This document shows, one piece after another, positions 1-6,338 of a stretch of 6,338 nucleotides of DNA. A model generated the notes under the pieces. The model saw only the letters and a list, made by a program, of their open reading frames with translations, was not told the origin of the DNA and searched no databases. Position numbers and translations under genes: made by a program. The DNA is from JAAYDY01 sp964500225 (lineage in GTDB: Bacteria > Planctomycetota > Phycisphaerae > FEN-1346 > JAACEH01): positions 1-6,338 of the forward strand of contig CAZCOA010000072.1 of assembly GCA_964500225.1 (NCBI GenBank). The letters are read 5' to 3'. How positions within the stretch are numbered: position 1 is the first letter of the stretch; each line of letters begins with the position of its first letter.

Positions 1-799
1 GGGCAAGGGGCAGGGTTGGCGAGGGAGTGATCGCGAGGATTTCCGGCTCTTCGTCCCGCGCTTCTCCTTGTGCTTGCCGTGGGGCATCTGAACCCGGACC
101 CCCGAACCCTGAACCCGCTAGCGCGACAACGGCGATCTCTCCGTGCCGTGTTCGCGCCGCGTGCAGTGCGAGTTGCCGACTCGACTGCTGCATGCAACGT
201 CTACATTCCAGCTGGGACTTGGCAGTAGGGAGGATCTCGATCTGGCGAGGCCAAAAGGGTTCGCCGTGGTTAACAGCCTTGTAGACGGCTTCTTTGGCGG
301 CCCAGAGGATCGAGGGCCAGGGGACGCGGGGGCGGCGGCGGCGCCAATCGCGTTCGGCCGAGGTGAACCAGAGGGCGAGGAAGCCGTCGCCCAAGACGGC
401 CGGTTCGACCAGGTCCACGCCGACACGGACCGTGGGCGAACCGGCCACGGCGACCAACACACTACGCTGGGTGTGCGAGATGGAAAGCGACCAGGGAACC
501 GGCTGGTCGGCAATGCGAATGCGGGGAGCGAGCCGCTGGCCGAACGGTCCGGAGTCGATCTCCACACGGGCGCGATCCACCGTGGGGAGCTCAAGACGGT
601 TGGCCGCGGCGTAGTCGGCGATCAGCCGCTTGGCCAAGATCCGGCCGGCCAGCCACGTGGCGCGGCGGCTGCCGGCGCGCAGCCGGGCATAGACCTGCTG
701 CTCGCGCGGCGTCAGCCAGCGGTACTCGCCCCCCGGGTTCGGACTCCGGCGGAGCTCGTCGAGCGTCGCGTAACGGCACACAGAAACAGGGTTGACCAT
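1..799 (-). CDS. 4'-phosphopantetheinyl transferase, Sfp type (3' end beyond window)
   Basis: The protein should transfer 4'-phosphopantetheine from CoA to the conserved serine of carrier proteins, turning apo-ACP into holo-ACP in the cytoplasm. Translating from the ATG at 799 gives 266 open codons with no stop before the left edge. Family signatures are in order: the SISHT segment (His109), VGVDLVE (Asp129, the Mg-binding region, with Glu132 at +3 rather than the usual +2), SAER (Glu149) and WAAKEAVYK (Trp166, Lys169, Glu170, Lys174). The recognisable domain ends near residue 227 (IAVVALAG), a normal length for the family. Beyond it the frame continues into a Gly/Pro-rich tail encoded by a 7-bp tandem repeat, which looks like intergenic DNA read through. 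The start is chosen because ATG overlaps the TGA of the synthase gene by one base (TGATG) and a purine-rich ribosome binding site lies 8 bases upstream. An Arg4 run (residues 153-156) comes from a CGC repeat. The family call is firm; the exact 3' end is unknown. Confidence 0.9.
   Translation of the reverse strand, partial: MVNPVSVCRYATLDELRRSPNPGGEYRWLTPREQQVYARLRAGSRRATWLAGRILAKRLIADYAAANRLELPTVDRARVEIDSGPFGQRLAPRIRIADQPVPWSLSISHTQRSVLVAVAGSPTVRVGVDLVEPAVLGDGFLALWFTSAERDWRRRRPRVPWPSILWAAKEAVYKAVNHGEPFWPRQIEILPTAKSQLECRRCMQQSSRQLALHAARTRHGEIAVVALAGSGFGGPGSDAPRQAQGEARDEEPEILAITPSPTLPLA
90..117. repeat. 7-bp tandem repeat (GAACCCN x4)
   Basis: Four consecutive heptamers on the plus strand: GAACCCG, GACCCCC, GAACCCT, GAACCCG (minus strand GGGTTC type). 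It starts just after the conserved PPTase domain ends and, read in the PPTase frame, encodes a Gly/Ser/Pro-rich tail. Such short G-rich heptamers are more typical of intergenic spacers than of protein-coding sequence. Confidence 0.7.
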
Positions 800-3700
800 C
801 ACGCGCGTCCTTCTCCCACGAGGATGGTGCGATAACCCTCGACCGCCAGGATCACATCGCCTTCCTCGCCAAAGAGGGTGAAATCAAAGCGGCTGTGCCG
901 CCCTTCCCGACCGCGGAAATAAACCCGCAGGAGGCAGCGTTCGCCTTCGTGAGGAAGGCGGGCAAGCTCGAGCTGCTCGAAGCCGTGAGGAATCTCCACG
1001 GTACCGGCAAACTGGATGAACACGAAGTTCCCGCAAGAATAGACGCAGGCGTCCAGCACGGCCAACGGCAGGAGCCAGCCGTCCAACGACCGCGGACCGG
1101 CCAGGCGCTCGGGCGAAGGGGCTACGATCTGGCTGAACGCACCGTCGTACTGGCAGCAATACTGCTTCAAGACCCGCAAGGCCTCGCCATGATACATCAA
1201 GGCGTCTTCCGGGTACTGTTGGGCAAACCAGCCCAAGGCCGGCTGTCCAGGAGGGGTGTCGGTCAACTGCGGCGGCGCGGCCGCTAATTGCACGAGCCCT
1301 TGGGCCAGACGCCGGTCGGCATGGATCAGGCGATCCTTGCGGTCACGCAACTCGCTGGTCAGCACGCAGTGCAAGCCTTCGGCCGTGGGCGTCACCGTGA
1401 CCCTGGCCGTCACCGGCCGGTCGCTGTGGAACAGAAGGCCGTTGGCGATCTCCACGTTCTTCAGCGAGACCGCCGGGTGCGTGGGATCCCAGAGCGAGGC
1501 CGCCTCGGCGAGTGATTCGAGCATGACGACCCCGGGCAAGAACGGCTTGCCCTTGAGCCGATGCTCGACGAGGAACGGATCACGGGTCGGATCGAAGCGG
1601 ATCTCGGCCACCAGACCGCCGCCGTCCAACGGCCGGACCGATTCGATCAGCGGGCGCCCCGTGCCGGTGGGCAACGCCCCAGCCGACGCCATCGCGACCT
1701 GCGAGGACGTCTGGCGTGTGCGGCGGCGCTCTTCGCGTGGCGGTGCCGCCGGGGGCACATGAAGCGGGACGTCGGCCTCGCCGATCGGCTCGCTCGACGT
1801 GCGGGGATAGAAAACCCGTTCGAAGTAGCCATCGGTGATCAGTACCTCGGCCTCGGGCAAGGCCGCCCGGAGCTCCTGATGCAGGTGCTCGATGCCTTCT
1901 TCGGGCGAGATGAAGTTCATCTTCAGGTGGTTCTTGTTGATTCCTACGCTGTCGGAAAGCATGGCCATGCCGATGCGATCCCAGGTCTGCCAGTGGATGC
2001 AGGTGGCTGCCACTTCGGGCCGCTGAGAGCGGTACCAGCCGACGAGCTTGGCCATGAGGTCGTTGGCCGCCGCATAGTCGCTGAGCCCGTTGCCTCCGTA
2101 ACGCCCGCTGAGTGAGCCGAAGACGATGAAATAGTGCAGCGGGTCACGGCGTGTGAGGGTCATCAGGGCCATCGTGCCGTCGGCCTTGGGACGCACGGTT
2201 CGGGCGAAGCGGTCGGGGCGAACCGTCTCGAACCGCGAGGACTTGGCGTAGCCCGCCCCATGGAGAATCCCTTGGATCGGCCCGTCGAGCTCGCGGACTC
2301 GTTCGAGCACCGCGGCCAGGGTGTCCCAATCGCCCACATCGCAGGAGTGGTAGGTGACCTTCAATCCCGCATCGGTCATCCGCTTCAGGGTGGCATAGAT
2401 TTCCACGTCGTGTTTGACCCGTTCCCAGTCGTCGTCGGGCGAACGGCCGGCGGCAATCGCCTCACGCACCAACGTGGACTTGTACTGCTTCATCTCGTCC
2501 TCGGTGAAGTGACGCCATGGGGCGTCTTCCTTCGGCGCGGGAGAGCAGCCGATCAGATGGAGCTTCATCCCGTAACGACGCCCCAACTCCTCGGCCACGG
2601 CCGCGGTGATTCCCCGGGCCCCGCCGGTGATCACCCAATTGCCGCCGCGGGCCAGGTCGAGCCGGCGGAACTGCTCGATCGGTTCAGGCACTGCGCGCAC
2701 AACGCGCCGCTGGCCTTGCGACCAGGCCACTTCAACCTCGGGTCGGTCGGCCGCCAGTTCCCGGCAGACCGCCTCGGCCAGGCGGTGGGGGGCTTCTTCG
2801 GCCGGTGCGTCGATCACCTTGACACGCAGGCGGCTTGGCGTCCGACGCGTGTCTTCGATATAAAGCGACTTGAGCAAGCCGGCCAGCATCCCGCCTTCCG
2901 GTGCGTCGACCTTCGCCTGGAAACCGAAGTCGCCCCCCAGGCTGGTGACGGCCACCACGGTCCCCGGACGCTGGTCGGGCAACTTCAGGAGCAACTGGAA
3001 CCAGCGTTGCGTGACCAGATAGGGAACCGTGATAGCCCAGCGGCGCTCTTCCCAGGCTGATCGGTCGTAAAGCTGTGTGGCTTCTTCGTCGCGGCCGGTC
3101 AGGAGGAACAGATGCGTCGCTGGTTGGGTTTCCCAAATCCGTTCCAAGGCGGCAATGACGTCGGCGGCGTCTTCGCTGACCGGGAGCATCTGCACCGCGA
3201 CCCCATGATCGACGAGCTGTTGGCAAAGTGTTTGTGAGACCCGATTCTGGCCGAGAATCAGCACGGGGCCGTCGATCGCGGGCATCTTGGGGGAGGACTC
3301 GGCCAATGGAGCGTCGACCATACGCATCACGTGGCGCTGGGCCACGCGGCCTTCGGGGGCTGCCGACGCTTCGCCTGGGTCCAGCGGCTGAAGCTCGAGG
3401 AACGCGACTCCATAGAACCGCTGATAATAGTCCCAGTCGGTAATCAAAACTTCGCTTTGCGGCGTGCCGGCGTAGAGTTCCCGCAGGAGGTGCCGGATTC
3501 CTTCGCGTTTGGGCATATAGGCCGGCGCATCGACCATCTCCAAGACGGCCCGGGTCTCCGGCTTCGTGGCCATCCCCACTTCATCCCAGGGATGATAGTG
3601 GAAACCGACCGCATGGCACTCGGGCCGCTGGGCCCGATACCAGCCGATCAGTTTGCAGAGCATGTCGCTGGCCGCGCCGTAGTCGGTCTGACCATTGCCG

Positions 3701-6338
3701 CCCAGGCGACCGCTGACCGAACCAAACGTGACGAAATGCCGTACAGGGTCGTGCCGGGTAAGCGTCATGAGGTGATAAGCCCCGTCCACTTTGGCGCCAA
3801 AGACGGCCTCGACCTGATCGCGGCGTTTCTTTTCATAGCGGCAGGCATGATCCACGCCCGCGCCGTGAAGAATGCCTTCGATCGGTCCGTCGGTCTGGCG
3901 GATCTGATCCAAGACCTGGGCTAGGGCCTCGCGGTCAGCCACATTGCATGGATGATAGGTGACCTGCACACCCTCGGCGGCAAACGTGCGCAGGGAGCGG
4001 TCGATCTCCAACGCCTTTTCCACACGCTCCCAAGCCTCGGTGGGCGACTGCTGCGTCTGCCGGGCTTGGAGAATCACGGACGTTTTCAAGGCTTTGAGCC
4101 CTTCTTCGGTCAGATTGCGCCAGGACGGATCGATCTCGGGCATGGGGCTCGTGCCGATCAGGTGCAAATGCAGGCCGAAGCGTCGGCCCAATTCCAGAGC
4201 ACAGACGGCCGTGATGCCGCGGGCCCCGCCCGTCGCCACCCACACGCCGCCGGGGCGGATGTCGGTATATTCTTGGACGGGGGCAGGCTCGGGAGCCGCG
4301 TTTTGCAGATAACGCCGCCCGCCGACAAAGGCTACCTCGTAGTCCATCGTCGCCGAGGCCAATTCGCGGAGAAGGTTTTCGACTAGCCGTTCGGCCGGCT
4401 CGTCGTCGGGGGCGTCGATCGTTTTGACAATGAAATCCTTGTAACGTCGCATCACGGTGAATTCGATGCAGAGCGACTTGATCAGCCCGGTGAGGGCTCC
4501 GCACTCAGGCATGGTGACTGGGCTGGCAAAGCCAAAGTCGCCCCCTAAGGCCAAACCGGCTACCAACGTCGCGCGGTTGACGACCTTTGCTTCGCTGGCC
4601 AGGTGCAACCACCGCTGGCAGAAGAAATAGGGGAAGATCACATTCCGATAACGCCGCTTGGGCCACGCGGTCGGATCGGCCAGGGGCGGCTGGCCGCCGT
4701 CTCGGGCTGACAGGAGGAACAGGTGCAAGATCGGTGCCTCGGCCCAGAGTGCGTCCAACGTCCGTAACGCGGCATCGAGATCGTCGCCGACAGCCAGTTG
4801 GTGCACCATGACGCCCTGCTCGCGCAGGCGGCGGCACAAGGCGTCGGCCACCGGGTTGTTCCCCAGGACCAGAGCCGCACCGTGCCACTCGGGCATGGTC
4901 GGCACGGCCGGGTTCAAGGGACTCTCCACCATTTTGAGCACGAACCGCTGGGTGAATTCTGCGGCCGGCTCACCGTCGTCCAGGTCATAACGTGGACTGG
5001 CCGTCGCTGGCGCGGGGGCGGTTGTGGGCGGTGCGGTCTGTCGGGGCGCATTCCAGGGACCTGTCGGAAGCAACGCCTCCAGACGTAGACCATAGAAACC
5101 GTTCGACGCGTCGTTGGCCGGATAGCCGGGACAGATCGCCAACTCGCCGGCCGAGATGTCGAGCACCATCGCCACCAGCTCGCTGGGAACCGGAGGTTTC
5201 CCCGGGAAGAACCGCTGCGGTTCCCCTGCCGGCGACTCGTCGGTCGCAGGGCGAAGGACGGCTCGAACACTCGCAGCGGTCAACCCGGGCTTCACCCCCG
5301 ACGAGAGCAGACTTGCCAGACGCTCCAAGCGTTGGCGCGCGTCATGCGAACGACTGCTTTCCGGCGTACAGAGGATCGTTTGGTCGCCCGGACGGACACG
5401 GAACGACTGGCCGTCGGCCTCGACGTAGGCAACGCGGTCGGACGGCGCATGACTGAGGCAGACGTTCCAGGCGCCCTGGCCCTGGAAGCCGCGAAGGATT
5501 CCCACGGCCGCGTCCAGGTCCGTGGCTCGCGCCAACACGGCATGCAGCAGCGTGGCATGTCGGGGGGCGTTGCCACGCGACTGGCGCTCCCAGGCGGCGT
5601 TGATGGTGGCCGCCAGCCCAGCCGCATTGACGCCTCCCAGTGCGCCCAGCGTGCCAATCGCCGAAAGGGTCACATAGGGTATGCCGCCAGACGGTTGCCG
5701 TACCTGGACGACCGGCGTGAACGCCTCACGCAAGGCCGCCGAAAGGGGCGGTTCTTCGCTGGCCACATGGACCAGCGTGCCGGCCGGGTTGTGCGACGCG
5801 GGGGCGGCAAAGTGCATCGTGCCGCTGCCGAGTTCGGCGAACAGGGCCAAGTGGTGGGCCAGAAGATTGCCCAGGGGAACCCCCACCGCGTCGGCGATGC
5901 CCTCCAGTTCGGCCTGTTCGTCGTCGGTGAAAAACGCCGCGGGGTCTTGGGCGAGGGCCGCCGAGAACGGCAGTTCATCCAGCGTTGCCCCCGACAAGTC
6001 GGCGTAGTACCTGAGGATCTGGAGAATCCGCGGCTTTTCCTGATGCCCCTGGGCCAGCCCCATCTGGTAGGGCGTGCCGCTCAGGCGGAGGACCTTCAGT
6101 TCAGCCCCCGAGGTGGTTTCGTACGGCGCCGTTAGGACGGCGGGGGCCGTGGCTACCGCGGATTCGTGCGGATCAGCACGGCCGGCTGCCGCGACGTCGG
6201 TGTTGCAAAAGGGATAGCCACTGGCGGGCTCGGTCGAGGCCGAGACCTGCACAGTGGCTTCTCCTCTCATGGGTGTGCCGCTCAGGAAGTTGACCACATG
6301 CCGGAGCGTGGGGAAGTCGTCTAGCGTCAGGTCGTCGG
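799..6338 (-). CDS. Iterative PKS/PUFA-like synthase, C-terminal part: ACP(end)-C45-like-KR-KR-DH
   Basis: This is the C-terminal 1,845 residues of a giant multidomain synthase that would reduce and dehydrate ACP-bound beta-ketoacyl intermediates. Residues are numbered from the GTG at 6297. Domains: ACP C-terminal helix (-13 to 5); Ala-rich linker; C45/AAT-like domain (about 65-410); Pro/Ala linker (411-445); KR1 structural plus catalytic halves (446-965); KR2 (986-1497); Arg/Pro-rich linker; DH (1546-1828); TGA stop at 801-799. Both KRs show TGGARGI, HGAG, an active-site Lys, Ser and Tyr, and WD-x-x-GMA. The DH shows HxxxGxxxxP. The GTG at 6297 is unlikely to be the real start, because the frame stays open to the right edge and the upstream codons encode ACP sequence. 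KS and AT domains are expected upstream. No signal peptide or membrane segment is seen, so it should be cytoplasmic. It is followed, with a one-base overlap, by a PPTase gene. The synthase class is firm; the product is unknown. PfaA-type PUFA synthase is the closest general comparison, but the C45-like insert and doubled KR differ from it. Confidence 0.92.
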   Translation of the reverse strand, partial: DDLTLDDFPTLRHVVNFLSGTPMRGEATVQVSASTEPASGYPFCNTDVAAAGRADPHESAVATAPAVLTAPYETTSGAELKVLRLSGTPYQMGLAQGHQEKPRILQILRYYADLSGATLDELPFSAALAQDPAAFFTDDEQAELEGIADAVGVPLGNLLAHHLALFAELGSGTMHFAAPASHNPAGTLVHVASEEPPLSAALREAFTPVVQVRQPSGGIPYVTLSAIGTLGALGGVNAAGLAATINAAWERQSRGNAPRHATLLHAVLARATDLDAAVGILRGFQGQGAWNVCLSHAPSDRVAYVEADGQSFRVRPGDQTILCTPESSRSHDARQRLERLASLLSSGVKPGLTAASVRAVLRPATDESPAGEPQRFFPGKPPVPSELVAMVLDISAGELAICPGYPANDASNGFYGLRLEALLPTGPWNAPRQTAPPTTAPAPATASPRYDLDDGEPAAEFTQRFVLKMVESPLNPAVPTMPEWHGAALVLGNNPVADALCRRLREQGVMVHQLAVGDDLDAALRTLDALWAEAPILHLFLLSARDGGQPPLADPTAWPKRRYRNVIFPYFFCQRWLHLASEAKVVNRATLVAGLALGGDFGFASPVTMPECGALTGLIKSLCIEFTVMRRYKDFIVKTIDAPDDEPAERLVENLLRELASATMDYEVAFVGGRRYLQNAAPEPAPVQEYTDIRPGGVWVATGGARGITAVCALELGRRFGLHLHLIGTSPMPEIDPSWRNLTEEGLKALKTSVILQARQTQQSPTEAWERVEKALEIDRSLRTFAAEGVQVTYHPCNVADREALAQVLDQIRQTDGPIEGILHGAGVDHACRYEKKRRDQVEAVFGAKVDGAYHLMTLTRHDPVRHFVTFGSVSGRLGGNGQTDYGAASDMLCKLIGWYRAQRPECHAVGFHYHPWDEVGMATKPETRAVLEMVDAPAYMPKREGIRHLLRELYAGTPQSEVLITDWDYYQRFYGVAFLELQPLDPGEASAAPEGRVAQRHVMRMVDAPLAESSPKMPAIDGPVLILGQNRVSQTLCQQLVDHGVAVQMLPVSEDAADVIAALERIWETQPATHLFLLTGRDEEATQLYDRSAWEERRWAITVPYLVTQRWFQLLLKLPDQRPGTVVAVTSLGGDFGFQAKVDAPEGGMLAGLLKSLYIEDTRRTPSRLRVKVIDAPAEEAPHRLAEAVCRELAADRPEVEVAWSQGQRRVVRAVPEPIEQFRRLDLARGGNWVITGGARGITAAVAEELGRRYGMKLHLIGCSPAPKEDAPWRHFTEDEMKQYKSTLVREAIAAGRSPDDDWERVKHDVEIYATLKRMTDAGLKVTYHSCDVGDWDTLAAVLERVRELDGPIQGILHGAGYAKSSRFETVRPDRFARTVRPKADGTMALMTLTRRDPLHYFIVFGSLSGRYGGNGLSDYAAANDLMAKLVGWYRSQRPEVAATCIHWQTWDRIGMAMLSDSVGINKNHLKMNFISPEEGIEHLHQELRAALPEAEVLITDGYFERVFYPRTSSEPIGEADVPLHVPPAAPPREERRRTRQTSSQVAMASAGALPTGTGRPLIESVRPLDGGGLVAEIRFDPTRDPFLVEHRLKGKPFLPGVVMLESLAEAASLWDPTHPAVSLKNVEIANGLLFHSDRPVTARVTVTPTAEGLHCVLTSELRDRKDRLIHADRRLAQGLVQLAAAPPQLTDTPPGQPALGWFAQQYPEDALMYHGEALRVLKQYCCQYDGAFSQIVAPSPERLAGPRSLDGWLLPLAVLDACVYSCGNFVFIQFAGTVEIPHGFEQLELARLPHEGERCLLRVYFRGREGRHSRFDFTLFGEEGDVILAVEGYRTILVGEGRA
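808..817 (-). promoter_or_regulatory. Ribosome binding site of the PPTase gene
   Basis: On the minus strand GGGAGAAGGA lies inside the last codons of the synthase gene and is followed after 8 bases by the ATG at 799. This supports the chosen PPTase start. With the TGATG overlap it suggests that terminating ribosomes re-initiate on the PPTase gene. Confidence 0.65.
814..1662 (-). other. Polyketide synthase dehydratase domain (double hotdog)
   Basis: Residues about 1546-1828, at the C-terminus. The first hotdog has the catalytic signature HxxxGxxxxP as HRLKGKPFLP (His1579, Gly1583, Pro1588). The second has LPLAVLDAC with Asp1749 at the place of the catalytic Asp; the residue four further on is Tyr1753 instead of the usual Gln or His. 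MYHGEALRVL (1701-1710) matches the Y-G-P-x-F-x-x-L segment in looser form. It should dehydrate 3-hydroxyacyl-ACP to the 2-enoyl form after the KR. The length of about 283 residues is normal for a PKS DH. Confidence 0.85.
1807..3342 (-). other. Ketoreductase module 2 (structural + catalytic halves)
   Basis: Residues 986-1497, a second copy of the same two-part module. The structural half has LILGQNRVSQTL (1013-1024) and GGDFGF (1121-1126). The catalytic half has TGGARGI (1224-1230), HGAG (1346-1349), and the full Lys1371, Ser1395, Tyr1408, Asn1412 tetrad, then WDRIGMA (1439-1445). It is therefore expected to be an active NADPH-dependent beta-ketoacyl-ACP reductase. Equivalent landmarks in KR1 and KR2 lie 535 residues apart, showing a tandem duplication with almost no length change. 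Confidence 0.92.
3403..4962 (-). other. Ketoreductase module 1 (structural + catalytic halves)
   Basis: Residues 446-965. The structural half contains VLGNNPVADAL (477-487), a truncated Rossmann start, and GGDFGF (585-590). The catalytic half is an SDR-type NADPH-binding fold starting at TGGARGI (689-695), with HGAG (811-814), Lys836, Ser860 and Tyr873 at the normal KR spacing, and WDEVGMA (904-910). The position four residues after Tyr873 is Ser877, where KRs normally have Asn. This may weaken or alter the reductase. No clear A-type Trp or B-type LDD stereochemistry motif is present. Confidence 0.9.
5068..6105 (-). other. Peptidase C45 / acyl-CoA:6-APA acyltransferase-like domain
   Basis: Residues about 65-410 match the layout of the C45/AAT family of Ntn hydrolases, which transfer or hydrolyse acyl groups on amines or thioesters. 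Landmarks: LSGTPYQMGLAQGH (73-85, the family's G-T/S-P-Y-x-M/I-G-x-x-x-G start); ELEGIADAVGVPLGNLLAHH (130-149); GSGTMHFAA (157-165) at the usual nucleophile site; GGVNAAGLAATINA (221-234); GAWNVCLSHA (275-284) with a following YVEADG; and the end segment AMVLDISAGELAICPGYP (376-393). The usual Cys before the x-x-F-A-A segment is absent (Thr160 sits there), and the expected GxNxDW after it reads LVHVASEEP. The fold assignment is fairly sure; activity is not. It could act in product release, in acyl transfer to an amine, or only as structure. Confidence 0.75.
6250..6267 (-). promoter_or_regulatory. Possible internal ribosome binding site with in-frame GTG
   Basis: On the minus strand AGAGGAGAAG is followed by a GTG (6252-6250, residue 16), 8 bases after the AGGAG core. 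It lies in the linker between the ACP end and the C45-like domain, in the same frame. If used, it would give an ACP-less C45-KR-KR-DH protein as well as the full-length chain. It may equally be chance codon use (Arg-Gly-Glu-Ala). Confidence 0.3.
6283..6338 (-). other. Acyl carrier protein domain, C-terminal end only
   Basis: The codons from the right edge read DDLTLDDFPTLRHVVNFL, in frame with the rest of the synthase and without a stop. The pattern (acidic loop, D-F/Y-P-T-L, then a hydrophobic helix ending in VVxFL) is what I expect for helices III-IV of an ACP in PKS/PUFA-type synthases. The phosphopantetheine-bearing serine would lie about 35-40 residues upstream, outside the window, so carrier function cannot be confirmed here. 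Whether it is one ACP or the last of a tandem series cannot be seen. Confidence 0.75.

Noticed and set aside
329..344. GGC/CGC simple repeat as a regulatory or unstable repeat
   Set aside because: It is in frame in the PPTase gene as an Arg run in a variable loop between two motifs; its length is unremarkable for G+C-rich coding DNA.
118..594. Minus-strand open frame of 158 codons ending in TAG
   Set aside because: It is one frame off the PPTase frame, is Ser/Arg/Pro-rich, and lacks the GVD and WxxKE motifs. It is a shadow, although its TAG is relevant to a possible lost stop.
143..835. Plus-strand open frame of 230 codons opposite the PPTase gene
   Set aside because: The minus-strand frame here has all PPTase motifs in order; the plus-strand product has no recognisable features.
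2134..3060. Plus-strand open frame of 308 codons opposite KR2
   Set aside because: It lies wholly antisense to a strongly conserved KR module. Its translation shows no domain pattern, and long antisense frames are expected in G+C-rich genes.
5332..6135. Plus-strand open frame of 267 codons opposite the C45-like domain
   Set aside because: Arg/Gly-rich translation without motifs, no clear ribosome binding site, and antisense to an in-frame conserved domain. Treated as a codon-bias shadow.
6295..6297. GTG at 6297 as the true start of the synthase
   Set aside because: No ribosome binding site precedes it, and the codon lies in the middle of the ACP helix (RHVVNFL). It is only the first start-like codon inside the window.

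Overview
This G+C-rich window holds two genes, both on the minus strand and both cut by the window edges. The right-hand gene (799 to the right edge, read right to left) encodes the C-terminal 1,845 residues of a giant iterative-type polyketide or polyunsaturated-fatty-acid (PUFA)-like synthase. The left-hand gene (799 to the left edge) encodes a Sfp-type 4'-phosphopantetheinyl transferase (PPTase). They overlap by one base (TGATG), so they look like one translationally coupled operon. Together they suggest a secondary-lipid or polyketide locus in which the PPTase activates the carrier protein(s) of the synthase.

Domain order of the synthase, from the right edge leftwards: the last helix of an acyl carrier protein (ACP); an Ala/Pro-rich linker; a domain of about 345 residues that looks like the acyl-CoA:6-aminopenicillanate acyltransferase / peptidase C45 fold (Ntn hydrolase); a second linker; two tandem ketoreductase (KR) modules of about 520 residues, each with a structural and a catalytic half, repeating at a spacing of 535 residues; a linker; and a double-hotdog dehydratase (DH) at the C-terminus. 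No thioesterase, enoyl reductase, ketosynthase or acyltransferase domain is inside the window; KS and AT are expected upstream, beyond the right edge. Residue numbers for the synthase count the GTG codon at 6297-6295 as residue 1; 13 more residues are visible upstream of it.

The least ordinary element is the C45-like domain embedded between ACP and KR. I do not know this arrangement from characterised synthases. Its expected Cys nucleophile region is changed, so it is either a repurposed acyl-transfer/release domain or a degenerate structural one. KR1 also carries a changed catalytic-tetrad position while KR2 is canonical.

The organism cannot be fixed from the sequence. High G+C, a PfaA-like giant synthase and a 7-bp GGGTTC-type tandem repeat at the gene end would fit a planctomycete or another large-genome Gram-negative bacterium; this is inference only. 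There is no tRNA, rRNA, CRISPR array, mobile element or intergenic region of any length; coding sequence fills the window from edge to edge.
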